DNA from: NC2004 sp050874905
GTDB lineage: Bacteria > Bacillota > Clostridia > Lachnospirales > Lachnospiraceae
Direction: 5' to 3'
Assembly: GCA_050874905.1 (NCBI GenBank)
Contig: JBNMLP010000003.1
Span: 1-64,000, forward strand
DNA length: 64,000 nt
In this document: positions 16,710 through 25,742 of the stretch, piece after piece
Layout of the letters: every line of letters starts with the position of its first letter
Numbering within the stretch: the first letter of the stretch is position 1
Notes under the pieces: generated by a model
Databases searched by the model: none
What the model was told of the DNA's origin: nothing
The model's input: the letters and a program-made list of their open reading frames with translations, nothing else
Program-made: the position numbers and the translations under genes

Positions 16710-17543
16710 ATGGCACTGTCAGTAGTAGAATTCCTGAAAGTGGTATTTTTAGGAATTGTGGAAGGAATCACCGAGTGGCTTCCGATCAGCAGCACCGGAC
16801 ATATGCTTTTGGTTGATGAGTTTATATCACTTCAGGAAAGTGATGCTTTTAAGGAAATGTTTTTTGTCATCATACAGCTTGGTGCAATTCTTGCCGTAGT
16901 TGTGATATTTTGGAACAAGATGTGGCCGTTTCAGTTCAAAGATAAAGAGCAGCCGGTCATAAAAAAGGATATCTTTTCTTTGTGGTTTAAAACAGTGGTT
17001 GCCTGTATTCCGGGAGCAGTTGTCACGATCTTATTTGATAACTTCATCGAGGCACATTTACATACTGCAACGGTCATTGCGATCACATTGATCTTTTATG
17101 GTATTTTGTTTATCGTGATCGAGAACTGGAACAAAACCAGAACACCGAAGATCAAAGATCTGTCTGACATTACTTATAAGACTGCATTCTGGATCGGTAT
17201 GTTTCAGGTGTTATCCATCATTCCGGGAACCTCGCGTTCCGGCTCCACGATCATCGGAGCGTTATTGCTCGGAGTATCCCGTGTAGCCGCAGCCGAATTT
17301 ACTTTCTTCTTAGCGGTTCCGGTTATGTTCGGATTAAGCGGATTAAAGCTGTTGAAGTTTGGGCTTCATTTTTCTGCAACCGAGTTATCCGTGTTGATCA
17401 TCGGAATGGTCGTAGCATTTTTAGTATCTGTTGTAGTGATCAAGTTCTTAATGAGCTATATCAAAAAGCATGACTTTAAGATCTTTGGATGGTATCGTAT
17501 TGTGCTCGGAATCATCGTATTGTTATATTTTGCATTCTTTTAG
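16710..17543 (+). CDS. uppP: undecaprenyl-diphosphate phosphatase UppP/BacA
   Basis: This 277-residue integral membrane enzyme dephosphorylates undecaprenyl diphosphate to recycle the lipid carrier of peptidoglycan synthesis, and over-production gives bacitracin resistance. Both family signatures are present: GITEWLPISSTGHM (about 17-30) and PGTSRSGST (about 170-180), with about seven or eight helices. The start at 16710 follows AAAGGAGG; the longer in-frame ATG at 16647 lies within the promoter. Confidence 0.93.
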   Translation: MALSVVEFLKVVFLGIVEGITEWLPISSTGHMLLVDEFISLQESDAFKEMFFVIIQLGAILAVVVIFWNKMWPFQFKDKEQPVIKKDIFSLWFKTVVACIPGAVVTILFDNFIEAHLHTATVIAITLIFYGILFIVIENWNKTRTPKIKDLSDITYKTAFWIGMFQVLSIIPGTSRSGSTIIGALLLGVSRVAAAEFTFFLAVPVMFGLSGLKLLKFGLHFSATELSVLIIGMVVAFLVSVVVIKFLMSYIKKHDFKIFGWYRIVLGIIVLLYFAFF

Positions 17544-17546
17544 GAA

Positions 17547-17585
17547 AAAGAAAGCCGTGGTCAGTTTCCTGCCACGGCTTTTTTC
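17547..17585. terminator. bidirectional intrinsic terminator
   Basis: AAGCCGTGG (17552-17560) pairs with CCACGGCTT (17572-17580), with T-runs reading in the plus direction and A-runs on the other side. It separates uppP from the convergent small gene on the minus strand. Confidence 0.9.
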
Positions 17586-17594
17586 ATTCAGAGA

Positions 17595-17780
17595 TTATTT
17601 TTTTCGGATATGGATTTCCGGGATTGCCACGGAATCATATGTTACAGATGGCTGCGCCTCGTCTTTCGGTGCAGCTTTTTTGGTTGGTTCTTCCTCATGG
17701 GTGTGTACCTCCGGCACGGCTACATTGTCTAATGTGACATCAAATTTATGCGCATGTTTTTTCTTTATTTTCTCAAACAT
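17595..17780 (-). CDS. 61-residue protein with a duplicated VAxPExH motif
   Basis: This small hydrophilic, Lys/His/Glu-rich protein carries two copies of one motif: VTLDNVAVPEVHTH (about 15-28) and VTYDSVAIPEIHIR (about 46-59). CGGAGGAATTGTT precedes the ATG, and it starts 14 bp after the gltS stop, so it is translated from the same message. It has no signal peptide or membrane helix. Not recognised; a peptide-like or interaction module linked to the transporter is only a guess. Confidence 0.7.
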   Translation of the reverse strand: MFEKIKKKHAHKFDVTLDNVAVPEVHTHEEEPTKKAAPKDEAQPSVTYDSVAIPEIHIRKK

Positions 17781-17794
17781 AACAATTCCTCCGA

Positions 17795-18982
17795 TTATAA
17801 TAGATTGATGAAAAATGTAATAGTCAGACTGTTAATGAAATCTGCAAATAAACTTCCGACCAACGGGATCAAAAGATAAGCTTTGATCGATGGGGCATAT
17901 GTTTCGCAGAGCACCTGCATATTTGCCATTGCGTTGGGGGTTGCTCCCATTCCGAAACCACAGGTTCCGGCGGAGAGGATCGCTGCATCGTAGTCGCGTC
18001 CCATGACACGGAAGACAACGAAATAGGTATATAAAAACATGAATAACACCTGCACGGATAACAGGATCATCAGAGGCAGGGCAAGCTCTGCAAGCTGCCA
18101 GAGCTTTAAGGTGATCATGGCGATTCCCAAAAAGAGGGAAAGACAGATACCACCAAGATCATTGATCTCGCCCATGTGGACGGTAAAGGCTCCGGTATAT
18201 TCCCCGATATTCCGAAACAGAGCGGCAGCGATCATTGCGCCGATATAGATAGGAAATGTCATTCCGGTTTTTGTTAGGAAGAAGGAGAAAATGGTGCCGA
18301 GTCCGATCGCTAAAATAAGCTGGAACACGGCGGCAGCGTACATATTTGTATGACGCTCATGCTTTTTCTCGTCTTCGATCAAAATGCTGTCATCTTCTGT
18401 TACTATCGTATCCAGAAGATTCTTTTTTTCAATCAGTCGGCGGCCGATCGGACCACCGATCAGACTTCCGGCCACAAGACCGAAAGTGGCGGCAGCAGTA
18501 CAGATTGTGGTAGCACCCTTGACACTGAAGTCTTCTAAGACCGGACCGAAAGCGCCGGCAGTTCCGTGACCACCCACCATAGGGATGGAACCGGTACACA
18601 TACCGATCAGCGGATCTAAATGCAAAAGCTTTGCCACACCAACAGCAAGCAGGTTCTGGGTAACGATCAGCAGGATCACCAGTCCTAAAAAGATGATCAG
18701 AGATTTGCCTCCGCTTTTTAAGACTTTTAAGTTAGCCTGAAAGCCGACCGAGGTGAAGAAAAATACCATACAGACTTCCCGAAGGGTATCATCAAAATCA
18801 AATTCTGCAATACCGGTGGCATAGCAGATGCATGTAAAAATGGCAAACAGCAGTCCGCCGACGACCGGAGAAGGAATACAGAATTTCTCCAGCACATAGA
18901 TTTTCTTTTTCAGAAACTGTCCCAGCATTAACACAAGTACAGCCAGAGCCAGTGTCTGATACATATCAACATGAATGTTCAT
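17795..18982 (-). CDS. gltS: GltS-family sodium/glutamate-type symporter
   Basis: This 395-residue polytopic permease (about 10-12 helices) has GltS features such as GGLLFA near the N-terminus, GSIPMVGGHGTAGAFGP (re-entrant loop) and GFGMGATPNAMANM near the C-terminus. GltS proteins take up glutamate with sodium. Here the gene follows a TAXI-type binding lipoprotein by 11 bp, so the permease may work with that lipoprotein, and the real substrate may differ from glutamate. Confidence 0.88.
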   Translation of the reverse strand: MNIHVDMYQTLALAVLVLMLGQFLKKKIYVLEKFCIPSPVVGGLLFAIFTCICYATGIAEFDFDDTLREVCMVFFFTSVGFQANLKVLKSGGKSLIIFLGLVILLIVTQNLLAVGVAKLLHLDPLIGMCTGSIPMVGGHGTAGAFGPVLEDFSVKGATTICTAAATFGLVAGSLIGGPIGRRLIEKKNLLDTIVTEDDSILIEDEKKHERHTNMYAAAVFQLILAIGLGTIFSFFLTKTGMTFPIYIGAMIAAALFRNIGEYTGAFTVHMGEINDLGGICLSLFLGIAMITLKLWQLAELALPLMILLSVQVLFMFLYTYFVVFRVMGRDYDAAILSAGTCGFGMGATPNAMANMQVLCETYAPSIKAYLLIPLVGSLFADFINSLTITFFINLL

Positions 18983-18993
18983 AACGTTCCTTT

Positions 18994-19959
18994 CTATTCC
19001 TTTGTAACATCAATTCCGTTTTCTTTGTAATACTCTGCCGCTCCCGCATGAAACGGAATGGTGATACCTTTGACGGCAGTTTCTTCCGTGATGCGAAGAT
19101 CCATGGACAAAGAATACTGCAGATCCTTTGCGTGGGCAAATAAGAAAGAAGTCAGCTCTTTTACAGTAGCATCACTAAGCGTTTCATTTGCCAGCAGTAC
19201 AGCCGGAATACCGAGGGAGGAAACGGCTTCGGTCTGACCGCGGTAGGTATTTGCCGGAATCGTGGTATCCTCGTAAAACGGATAGGCGGCTTTCAGCTTT
19301 TGGGCACAGGCATCATCAATGGCAAGAAAACGGATTGCACAGTCGTCCGATAATCCTTCCAGTGCTGCAAGATGTAAGCCGGCGGTAAAGAAGGCGGCAT
19401 CAATCTTACCGGCAGCAAGATCGGTGGCAGCTTCGGTGTAATCAAGATTCACCATGTCAACAAGTTTGGCGTTCAGACCACTTAAGGAAAGGATCTGTTT
19501 GGCATTGCGTTCGGTACCCGATTCTGCTTCGCCGATGCTGACCGTTTTTCCCTGCAGGTCGGCAAGGGAATGGATGGAAGAATCGGCACGTACCACGATC
19601 TGGCATACTTCGGTATAAAGAGAGGCGATCGCCTGATAGCCCTGACAGGCGGCTTTTTCATAAGCTCCTGTGCCGTGGTAGGCTTCGTCTACCAGATCCA
19701 TCTGTGCAATGCCGAGTTCAATGTAGTTTCCGTTTAACAGCCGGATATTGGCGGCGGAACCTGCGGTTGACTTGACGTCGATCGTGTAAGGCTCGTCCTT
19801 TGCTGCACTAAGTTCAGAAAATGCGGCGGCAAAGGCGTAGTAGTTACCGCCAAGACCGGCGGCACCGAACCGGATCGAGGTCTGCTGCTGACACCCGGTG
19901 AAGGAGAGCAGGGCAAGCAGACTTAAAAATAAACAAGCTGTTTTTTTCCATTTTTTCAA
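18994..19959 (-). CDS. TAXI-family solute-binding lipoprotein
   Basis: This 321-residue extracytoplasmic binding protein of the TAXI type is normally the receptor of TRAP transporters. It has a lipobox around FTGCQQQ (Cys about 23), a Gly-rich N-terminal segment GLGGNYYAFAAAFSE and the family core STAGSAANIRLL. The TTG start overlaps the TGA stop of the upstream transporter, indicating coupled translation. No TRAP membrane subunits (DctQ/DctM) are present; the flanking permeases are an NSS-type and a GltS-type sodium transporter. Confidence 0.88.
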   Translation of the reverse strand: MKKWKKTACLFLSLLALLSFTGCQQQTSIRFGAAGLGGNYYAFAAAFSELSAAKDEPYTIDVKSTAGSAANIRLLNGNYIELGIAQMDLVDEAYHGTGAYEKAACQGYQAIASLYTEVCQIVVRADSSIHSLADLQGKTVSIGEAESGTERNAKQILSLSGLNAKLVDMVNLDYTEAATDLAAGKIDAAFFTAGLHLAALEGLSDDCAIRFLAIDDACAQKLKAAYPFYEDTTIPANTYRGQTEAVSSLGIPAVLLANETLSDATVKELTSFLFAHAKDLQYSLSMDLRITEETAVKGITIPFHAGAAEYYKENGIDVTKE

Positions 19960-21443
19960 TCAAAATTCCTCCTTTTTGTATGCTTTGATGGATTGGATGC
20001 AAACCAGAAGATCAATCCTAAAAATGCCAGTGCAACCATGGACCATGGGATCAGATAGTGAAGTCCCAGTGGTGCAAACAGATCATAGTAACCTTTTAAA
20101 TAGATCAAAACGACGATGACCGGAATGATATAGGTCATATACCAACGGATCTTTTTCGGGAAACGAAGTCCCATTCCGCTGTTGGCTTCTTTGATAAAGT
20201 TGTCATAACCCCAGCCGTTTTCCCTGGTACAGAACATTACATAGACTAAGGAGCCAAGCGGCAGGACATTGCTGGAAACTAAGAAATCCTCAAAATCCAT
20301 GATGGTGCTTTGCGGGCCGAGTGGTGTGATCCCTGCCCACAGATTATAGCCGAGAATACATGGCATAGAAAGCAGGATAATGGCAACGACGTTTACAGCA
20401 ACTGCTTTTTTTCTGCTCCACTGCCAAAGGTCAATGGCAAAGGAGATAATATTTTCAAATACGGCAATGACGGTAGAGAGTGCCGCAAAACTTAAAAACA
20501 AGAAGAATAAACTGCCCCAGATCCTGCCGCCGGTCATTTGATGAAAAATGTTTGGCAGTGTGATAAAGATGAGTGATGGTCCGGAGCCCGGCTCAATGCC
20601 AAACGAAAAGCAGGCGGGAATGATGATCAGTCCTGCCATCAGTGCCACAAAAGTATCTAAGATTGTGATGCTTAACGCTTCTCCGGTCAGACTGCGATCC
20701 TTTCCCAGATAGCTTCCAAAGATTGCCATGGAACCCATTCCGATACTGAGGGTAAAAAATGCCTGTGACATGGCACCAAAGATCACGCTTCCAATGCCGA
20801 GTTTTTTCATATTGGAAAAATCGGGAACCAGATAAAAGCGGACGCCCTTCATGGCTCCCGGCAGTGTCAGGGAGTGGATGGCTAGTACCACGATCAGAAG
20901 CAGCAGACAGATCATCATAAATTTGGTGATCTTTTCCACTCCCTTTTGTACGCCGAGAGAGCAGACAAAAAAGGAGAGCAGCACGGCTATGATCATGCTG
21001 ATCGTTAAAATACCCGGAGATGCCAGCATAGTATTAAATTTCTGCGTGATCATTTCCGCAGAGAGAGTTCCGGTAGAAAATTCTCCGGTCAGGCAGCGGT
21101 AGAAATAATAGAGCATCCATCCTGCAACCATTGTATAAAACATCATTAACAGGTAATTGCCTGCCATACCAAGGTAACCGTAATAATGAAAGCGGCTTCC
21201 TTTCTTTTCCAGTGTCAAAAAAGAGGTAGCACAGCTTTTCTGGCTGCCACGTCCTACTGCAAATTCACAGATGATGATCGGAAATCCCAGTATAACTAAA
21301 AAGAGCAGGTAGATCAGAATAAAAGCAGCTCCTCCATACTGTCCGCACATGTAGGGAAATTTCCAGACATTTCCAAGCCCGACAGCACATCCGGCAGACA
21401 CCAGGATGAAGCCTAGTCTTGAACCAAATTTTTCGCGTTCCAT
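19956..21443 (-). CDS. sodium-dependent transporter of the NSS (SNF) family
   Basis: This 495-residue LeuT-fold symporter has GSRLGFILVSAGCAVGLGN (sodium and substrate site of helix 1) and WKFPYMCGQYGG close behind it, with about 11-12 helices. Bacterial members import amino acids or amines with sodium. The start at 21443 has AGGAAAGGAAC upstream; an in-frame ATG at 21482 lies in the leader. It is the first gene of the operon with the TAXI lipoprotein, gltS and the small repeat protein. Confidence 0.88.
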   Translation of the reverse strand: MEREKFGSRLGFILVSAGCAVGLGNVWKFPYMCGQYGGAAFILIYLLFLVILGFPIIICEFAVGRGSQKSCATSFLTLEKKGSRFHYYGYLGMAGNYLLMMFYTMVAGWMLYYFYRCLTGEFSTGTLSAEMITQKFNTMLASPGILTISMIIAVLLSFFVCSLGVQKGVEKITKFMMICLLLLIVVLAIHSLTLPGAMKGVRFYLVPDFSNMKKLGIGSVIFGAMSQAFFTLSIGMGSMAIFGSYLGKDRSLTGEALSITILDTFVALMAGLIIIPACFSFGIEPGSGPSLIFITLPNIFHQMTGGRIWGSLFFLFLSFAALSTVIAVFENIISFAIDLWQWSRKKAVAVNVVAIILLSMPCILGYNLWAGITPLGPQSTIMDFEDFLVSSNVLPLGSLVYVMFCTRENGWGYDNFIKEANSGMGLRFPKKIRWYMTYIIPVIVVLIYLKGYYDLFAPLGLHYLIPWSMVALAFLGLIFWFASNPSKHTKRRNFD

Positions 21444-21487
21444 AATTGTTCCTTTCCTAAATAAAATAGCGTTCTTGCGCATGGATT

Positions 21488-21516
21488 ATTATATACAAAA
21501 ACGAAGGTTTAGGCAA
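21488..21516 (-). promoter_or_regulatory. promoter of the NSS-TAXI-gltS operon
   Basis: On the minus strand, -35 TTGCCT (21511-21516), a 17-bp spacer and -10 TATAAT (21488-21493). Confidence 0.65.
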
Positions 21517-21544
21517 ATGAAAACCGTAACCATTTTTCGGCGAT

Positions 21545-21599
21545 TTTACATACAATTTACGAAGGTAGTATTTTGCACTTTACAAACCATGCCTATACT
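21545..21599 (+). promoter_or_regulatory. putative PhoP boxes and -10 of the pst operon
   Basis: TTTACA (21545-21550) and TTTACG (21556-21561) are 11 bp apart, as in Firmicutes PhoP boxes. Another TTTACA lies at 21579-21584 and -10-like TATACT at 21594-21599. No good -35 is present, as expected of an activated promoter. No phoP/phoR pair is in the window. Confidence 0.4.
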
Positions 21600-21632
21600 C
21601 ATAATTGTTTCAAACGAAAGGAGATTTTAGAA

Positions 21633-22550
21633 ATGAGAAAAGAACAATTTAAGAAGGTAGCAACAGTAGTATTAGGTAGTGTGATGATGTTAGGACTTTT
21701 CGCAGGATGCGGAAGCACTTCAGGAAACAGCAGCAGTGCAGCGAAGTCGGAAGGCAAAGGTGGAGTAAGCGGTGCGATCTCTGTTGTCAGCCGTGAGAAT
21801 GGTTCCGGAACAAGAGGAGCATTTGTAGAGCTGACCGGAGTAGAGGAAAAAGATGCCGATGGCAATAAAACAGATAACACTGTGACAAGCGCGATCATTG
21901 CAAACAGCACAGATGTTGTGATCAACAATGTAGCAGGAGACAGCAATGCGATCGGATATGTTTCCTTAGGAGCATTAAATGATACTGTAAAGGCAGTAAA
22001 GGTTGACGGTACAGAGGCTTCTACAGACACCGTAAAGGATGGCAGCTACAGCATTTCCCGTCCATTCAACATCGCAGTAAAGACAGATACCAAATTAAGC
22101 GATGCAGCACAGGATTTCTACAACTTCATCATGAGTGCAGAAGGACAGCAGGTCATTGAAGACAACAAGTACATCAAAGTAGATGAAAATGCAGCCGCAT
22201 TTAAGAGCAACAATGCATCCGGTAAAGTAACCGTATCTGGTTCTTCTTCTGTTACACCGGTCATGGAGAAATTACAGGAAGCTTATCAGGCGATCAACAA
22301 AGATGTTGTTGTTGAGGTACAGCAGAGTGATTCCACTTCTGGTATGACAGATGCAGCAGCAGGAACCTGTGACATCGGTATGGCATCCCGTGAGTTAAGC
22401 GATGACGAAAAAGCAACTCTTACCCCAACTGCAATCGCAATGGATGGTATTGCCGTAATCGTAAACAAGGAAAACAGCGTAGATGATTTAAGCATGGATC
22501 AGATCAAGAAGATCTATACAGGTGAGATCACAGATTGGAGTTTGAAATAA
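21633..22550 (+). CDS. pstS: phosphate-binding lipoprotein PstS with permuted halves
   Basis: This 305-residue lipoprotein (lipobox LFAGCGS, Cys about 26) is the receptor of the phosphate ABC transporter. The usual order of PstS segments is GSSSVTPVMEKL, then DIGMASREL, AMDGIAVIV, ITDW, and only then VVSRENGSGTRGAF. Here VVSRENGSGTRGAF (about 50-63) and the rest of the usual C-terminal half come first, and GSSSVTPVMEKL (about 208 on) through EITDW come last. The protein therefore looks circularly permuted, with phosphate-binding segments all present. The start at 21633 follows AAAGGAG. Confidence 0.88.
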   Translation: MRKEQFKKVATVVLGSVMMLGLFAGCGSTSGNSSSAAKSEGKGGVSGAISVVSRENGSGTRGAFVELTGVEEKDADGNKTDNTVTSAIIANSTDVVINNVAGDSNAIGYVSLGALNDTVKAVKVDGTEASTDTVKDGSYSISRPFNIAVKTDTKLSDAAQDFYNFIMSAEGQQVIEDNKYIKVDENAAAFKSNNASGKVTVSGSSSVTPVMEKLQEAYQAINKDVVVEVQQSDSTSGMTDAAAGTCDIGMASRELSDDEKATLTPTAIAMDGIAVIVNKENSVDDLSMDQIKKIYTGEITDWSLK

Positions 22551-22551
22551 T

Positions 22552-23487
22552 ATGCAGGAAATGCAAAATGCGCTGGAATGGAACGAAACACCTGCTCACA
22601 AAGCAGGTTCGTCCCGTTTCAGAAAAAATCAAATCAAAGAAGGAATTGCCAAAGGCATATTTACCGTAGCAGCGGCAATTTCCATATTATCCGTATTACT
22701 GATCTGCTGGTTTTTATTTGCAAATGGAATCCCGGCGATCAAAGAGATCGGTGTAACAAACTTTTTATTTGGTACTACATGGGCACCGACCAATTCCCAG
22801 CCACAGTTCGGAATCCTTCCGATGATCGTCGGAAGTATCGTGGTAACACTGGGAGCTGTCATTGTCGGTGTACCGGTTGGAATTTTAACCGCGGTATATA
22901 TGGCGCGGTTTTCCAACAAAAAATATTATAAAGGGCTAAAGACGGCAACAGATCTTATGGCAGGAATCCCTTCCGTTGTATACGGATTCTTTGGACTGGT
23001 CATCTTAGTGCCGATGGTCAGAATGCTGCGACCAATCTTTGGTGGAAATGGATGCAGCATATTAACGGCCTCACTTTTACTTGGAATTATGATCCTCCCA
23101 ACGATCGTCAGCGTCAGTGAGTCCTCTATCCGTGCCGTATCCAATACGTATTATGAAGGGGCAAGAGCATTAGGGGCAAGTCATGAGCGGAGTGTATTCC
23201 GGGTGATCGTTCCCGCTGCCAGATCTGGTATTTTAGCATCTGTGATCTTAGGTGTTGGCCGTGCAATTGGAGAAACGATGGCGGTGATCATGGTAGCCGG
23301 AAATCAGCCTCAGATTCCAAAGAGTATTCTGGATGGCGTGCGGACCATGACGGCAAACATTGTTATTGAGATGGGATATGCAACCGGGCTGCATCGTAGA
23401 GCTCTGATCGCAACAGGTATGGTGCTGTTCCTCTTTATCTTAGTACTGAATTTAGGATTTTCCATCCTGAAACGAAAGGAGCAATAG
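22552..23487 (+). CDS. pstC: phosphate ABC transporter permease PstC
   Basis: This 311-residue inner-membrane permease has about six helices and the EAA loop that contacts PstB (EGARALGASHERSVFRVIVPAA, about 200-220), plus GIPSVVYGFFGL. With PstA it forms the phosphate channel. The start lies 1 bp after the pstS stop with GGAG 11 bases upstream, implying coupled translation. Confidence 0.92.
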   Translation: MQEMQNALEWNETPAHKAGSSRFRKNQIKEGIAKGIFTVAAAISILSVLLICWFLFANGIPAIKEIGVTNFLFGTTWAPTNSQPQFGILPMIVGSIVVTLGAVIVGVPVGILTAVYMARFSNKKYYKGLKTATDLMAGIPSVVYGFFGLVILVPMVRMLRPIFGGNGCSILTASLLLGIMILPTIVSVSESSIRAVSNTYYEGARALGASHERSVFRVIVPAARSGILASVILGVGRAIGETMAVIMVAGNQPQIPKSILDGVRTMTANIVIEMGYATGLHRRALIATGMVLFLFILVLNLGFSILKRKEQ

Positions 23488-23489
23488 AC

Positions 23490-24323
23490 ATGAAGGCAAA
23501 GACTCATAAAAATCTGGAAGCAAAAATATTATTTTCCGCTGTCTATTTTGCTGCATTTGTGACATTTGGCATGTTGTTTTACATCATTGGCTATATTCTC
23601 GTAAAAGGAATCCCACATTTATCCCTTGATTTCTTCTCTCTCACATACAATTCGGATAATGTGTCAGTGGTTCCGGCTGCGGTCAATACGGTTACAATGG
23701 CGGTGATGACATTGCTGATCGTTGTGCCGATCGGAATTGGAGCGGCGATCTATACGGTGGAATATGCGAAACGTGGAAGCAAGCTGGTGAAGGTGGTACG
23801 TATTACAACAGAGACCCTGTCCGGTATTCCTTCCATTGTGTATGGCTTATTCGGTGTATTGTTCTTTGTAACAGCAATGAAATGGGATCGATCCATGTTA
23901 GCAGGTGCATGTACCCTTGCGATCATGGTTCTTCCAACCATTATGCGGACAACAGAGGAGGCTTTGCAGTCTGTACCGGATTCATACCGGGAAGCAAGCT
24001 TTGGATTAGGAGCAGGAAAACTTCGTACTGTATTTCAGGTGGTATTACCGGCAGCAGTTCCGGGAATTTTATCCGGTGTGATCTTAGCGATCGGACGTAT
24101 TGTTGGTGAAACCGCAGCATTGATCTATACTTCGGGAACCATTGCAAAGATTCCGGGATCGATCATGGAATCCGGACGTACCCTGGCACTTCACATGTGG
24201 ACACTTGCCAATGAGGGCTTACATGAAGACAAGGCCTATGCAACAGCCGTGATCCTGTTGGTATTGGTGATCGGAATCAATATGCTTTCTTCTTTTGCGG
24301 CAAGAAAATTGATGAAGAATTAG
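23490..24323 (+). CDS. pstA: phosphate ABC transporter permease PstA
   Basis: This 277-residue permease partner of PstC has about six helices, GIPSIVYGLFG and the EAA-type loop EASFGLGAGKLRTVFQVVLP. It follows pstC by 2 bp with AAAGGAG inside the end of pstC. Confidence 0.92.
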   Translation: MKAKTHKNLEAKILFSAVYFAAFVTFGMLFYIIGYILVKGIPHLSLDFFSLTYNSDNVSVVPAAVNTVTMAVMTLLIVVPIGIGAAIYTVEYAKRGSKLVKVVRITTETLSGIPSIVYGLFGVLFFVTAMKWDRSMLAGACTLAIMVLPTIMRTTEEALQSVPDSYREASFGLGAGKLRTVFQVVLPAAVPGILSGVILAIGRIVGETAALIYTSGTIAKIPGSIMESGRTLALHMWTLANEGLHEDKAYATAVILLVLVIGINMLSSFAARKLMKN

Positions 24324-24348
24324 AAATAGAGAAAATGAGGAGATTAGA

Positions 24349-25098
24349 ATGGATAAAATGAGTGTATCGCACCTTGATCTGTACTATGGTGATTTTCATG
24401 CACTGAAGGACATCAATCTGGGGATGGCCAAAAATGAAGTGACCGCTTTTATCGGACCATCCGGCTGCGGAAAAAGTACGTTTTTAAAAACGTTAAACCG
24501 CATGAATGATATGGTGGAAGGTTGTAAGATCACAGGCGACGTAAGATTAGACGGCGATGATGTCTATAAAGATATTGATGAAAATGTATTGAGAAAACGG
24601 GTAGGAATGGTATTTCAAAAGCCAAACCCATTTCCGATGAGCGTATATGATAATATTGCATTTGGTCCGAGAACACATGGAATCCGTGGCAAAGCAGAGC
24701 TGGATGAGATTGTGGAGCGGTCGTTAAAACAGGCTGCCATCTGGGATGAATTAAAGGATCGTTTAAAGAAAAGCGCACTGGGACTTTCCGGTGGACAGCA
24801 GCAGCGTCTTTGCATTGCAAGAGCACTGGCAGTAGAACCGGAGGTTATCCTGATGGATGAGCCGACTTCGGCACTTGATCCGATCTCTACTTCAAAGATT
24901 GAGGATCTCGCACTGGAGTTAAAGAAAAATTATACGATCATCATGGTGACACACAATATGCAGCAGGCAGCACGTATTTCTGATAATACGGTATTTTTCC
25001 TGCTTGGCGAGATTGTGGAAGCCGGGAAAACAGAACAGATCTTCCGCAATCCGACACAAAAGAAAACAGAGGATTACATTACAGGGAGGTTTGGTTGA
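24349..25098 (+). CDS. pstB: phosphate ABC transporter ATPase PstB
   Basis: This 249-residue ATPase has Walker A GPSGCGKST, signature LSGGQQQR, Walker B VILMDEPTSALDP and the H-loop VTHNM. It energises phosphate import. Its stop overlaps the phoU start (TGATG), so the two are coupled. Confidence 0.94.
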   Translation: MDKMSVSHLDLYYGDFHALKDINLGMAKNEVTAFIGPSGCGKSTFLKTLNRMNDMVEGCKITGDVRLDGDDVYKDIDENVLRKRVGMVFQKPNPFPMSVYDNIAFGPRTHGIRGKAELDEIVERSLKQAAIWDELKDRLKKSALGLSGGQQQRLCIARALAVEPEVILMDEPTSALDPISTSKIEDLALELKKNYTIIMVTHNMQQAARISDNTVFFLLGEIVEAGKTEQIFRNPTQKKTEDYITGRFG

Positions 25099-25742
25099 TG
25101 AGAGACAAGTTTATAAATCAGCTTCGTAAGTTAAACAATCTGTTGATCGAGATGGGACATCTGATCGAGGAATCCATTGAACTTGCCGTAACGGCACTGG
25201 TCAATCAGGATGAGGAAAAAGCAAAGCGCGCGATCGCATTTGATGAAAATATTGACGACATGGAAAAAGAGATTGAAAATCTGTGTTTGAATCTGCTCCT
25301 TTGCCAGCAACCTGTTGCAAACGATCTTCGTTTTATTTCTGCAGCCATGAAGATGGTTACCGATATGGAGCGGATCGGAGATCAAGCTGCTGATATATCA
25401 GAGATCACAATTTTACTCGCCCATGAGCCGTACATTAAAGAACTGGTAAACATCAAAAAAATGGCAGTAGAAACAACAGATATGGTAATGAAAAGTATTG
25501 AAGCCTACATTGAAAATAACAGCAAAAAGGCGCGCGATGTGATCGCGCAGGATGACGTGGTAGATGCACTGTTTCAGGATACCAAAACAGAACTGATCAC
25601 CTTGATCAATGAAAACATTGAAAATGGAGAGCAGGCAGCTGACTTTTTAATGATCGCCAAATACTTTGAGCGGATCGGTGACCATGCGACCAACATTGCA
25701 GAGTGGGTTATTTTCTCCATTGAAGGGGAAATGGTCATGTAG
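25095..25742 (+). CDS. phoU: phosphate signalling protein PhoU
   Basis: This 215-residue all-helical protein has two PhoU repeats, each with a metal-binding acidic motif (EKEIENLCLNLL and AKYFERIGDHATNIAEW, with MERIGDQAADI in the first). PhoU links Pst activity to the PhoR kinase and restrains phosphate uptake. It is the last gene of pstSCAB-phoU and is convergent, with 8 bp overlap, with the TetR gene behind it. Confidence 0.92.
   Translation: MMRDKFINQLRKLNNLLIEMGHLIEESIELAVTALVNQDEEKAKRAIAFDENIDDMEKEIENLCLNLLLCQQPVANDLRFISAAMKMVTDMERIGDQAADISEITILLAHEPYIKELVNIKKMAVETTDMVMKSIEAYIENNSKKARDVIAQDDVVDALFQDTKTELITLINENIENGEQAADFLMIAKYFERIGDHATNIAEWVIFSIEGEMVM

Noticed and set aside
21633..22550. 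two fused or broken pstS fragments instead of one permuted gene
   Set aside because: Each conserved segment is present once, the frame is continuous and the signal peptide is at the front, so permutation is the simpler reading.
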